A stretch of DNA of 6,742 bases from JACDBD01 sp050743385 (GTDB lineage: Bacteria > Actinomycetota > Acidimicrobiia > IMCC26256 > JACDBD01), in the NCBI GenBank assembly GCA_050743385.1, contig JBOGFJ010000158.1, positions 1 to 6,742 of the forward strand, read 5' to 3'. Both the position numbers and the translations under genes were made by a program. The notes under the pieces are model-generated. The model was not told the origin of the DNA. It saw only the letters and a program-made list of their open reading frames with translations, and made no database searches. Shown here in pieces: positions 6,558 through 6,742 of the stretch (position 1 is its first letter; each line of letters opens with the position of its first letter).

Positions 6558-6742
6558 CTAGCCGCCTCCGAATTCGTAGGACTCGGCGGCGTCGGATGTG
6601 AAGTTGGTGTCGATTGCGCTGAGGCCGCCGGGTGCCGCGGGGTCGATCTCGAAGATCGTGCTCACACGGGGCGGGTTGCGGTTCTCGACCCCGCCGCCCT
6701 CGCCGTAGCTGTAGTCGCCGAAGAGGCCCCCGAACTCGAGGG
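6558..6742 (-). CDS. C-terminal end of an unidentified minus-strand gene (5' partial)
   Basis: On the minus strand the frame is open from the right edge to a TAG at 6560-6558, giving 60 codons plus stop; the start is outside the window. The peptide includes LEFGGLFGDYSYGEG, then NRNPPRVSTIFEIDP, and ends SYEFGGG. About 54 of 60 codons end in G or C, as expected for a real gene here, and the amino-acid mix does not look like a shadow frame. The segment is rich in Gly, acidic residues and aromatics and has no membrane helix. This would suit a secreted or beta-rich protein, but I do not recognise the family. It converges on the NTF2-like gene with a 76-nt gap. Confidence 0.7.
   Translation of the reverse strand, partial: LEFGGLFGDYSYGEGGGVENRNPPRVSTIFEIDPAAPGGLSAIDTNFTSDAAESYEFGGG

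Overview
The window is GC-rich with strongly G/C-ending codons. It carries tightly packed genes with actinobacterial-style families: a PspC/LiaF-like envelope protein, a MacB-type ABC exporter, and a large TPR-LuxR regulator paired with an NTF2-like protein. This points to a high-GC actinomycete, possibly of the Acidimicrobiia type. The phylum is an inference from composition and gene families; no rRNA or marker gene is present. I see no mobile element, CRISPR array, tRNA or rRNA.

Positions 1-4247 look like one plus-strand operon of four genes. They are a 5'-truncated membrane protein with a LiaF-like C-terminal domain (1-644), a 97-aa protein with two predicted membrane segments (644-937), an ABC ATPase (934-1707) and an 844-aa two-module FtsX/MacB-type permease (1713-4247). 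Junctions are a 1-nt TAATG overlap, a 4-nt ATGA overlap and a 5-nt gap, so translational coupling is likely. Together they suggest an envelope-stress or efflux/lipoprotein-handling module. The substrate cannot be read from the sequence, and no sensor kinase or response regulator lies in the window.

Positions 4248-6481 hold a 542-aa regulator (TPR-like helical region plus C-terminal LuxR helix-turn-helix, no AAA/NACHT ATPase domain) 42 nt after the permease. A 131-nt spacer follows, then a 143-aa NTF2/SnoaL-like protein. The spacer is the most structured noncoding DNA here. It has a 19-bp dyad across the regulator's stop codon, a 16-bp near-palindrome in the probable leader of the NTF2-like gene, and two pyrimidine segments complementary to that gene's Shine-Dalgarno sequence.

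Positions 6482-6742 are a convergent junction. A perfect 14-bp palindrome follows the NTF2-like stop at once. Next come two copies of a 23-bp tandem repeat with a degenerate third copy. Last is the 3' end of a minus-strand gene entering from the right edge (6742 to 6558), whose start is outside the window.

No clearly new system is demonstrated. The best leads are the structured regulator/NTF2-like spacer, the tandem repeat that runs into the 3' end of the minus-strand gene, and the LiaF-like/ABC operon.
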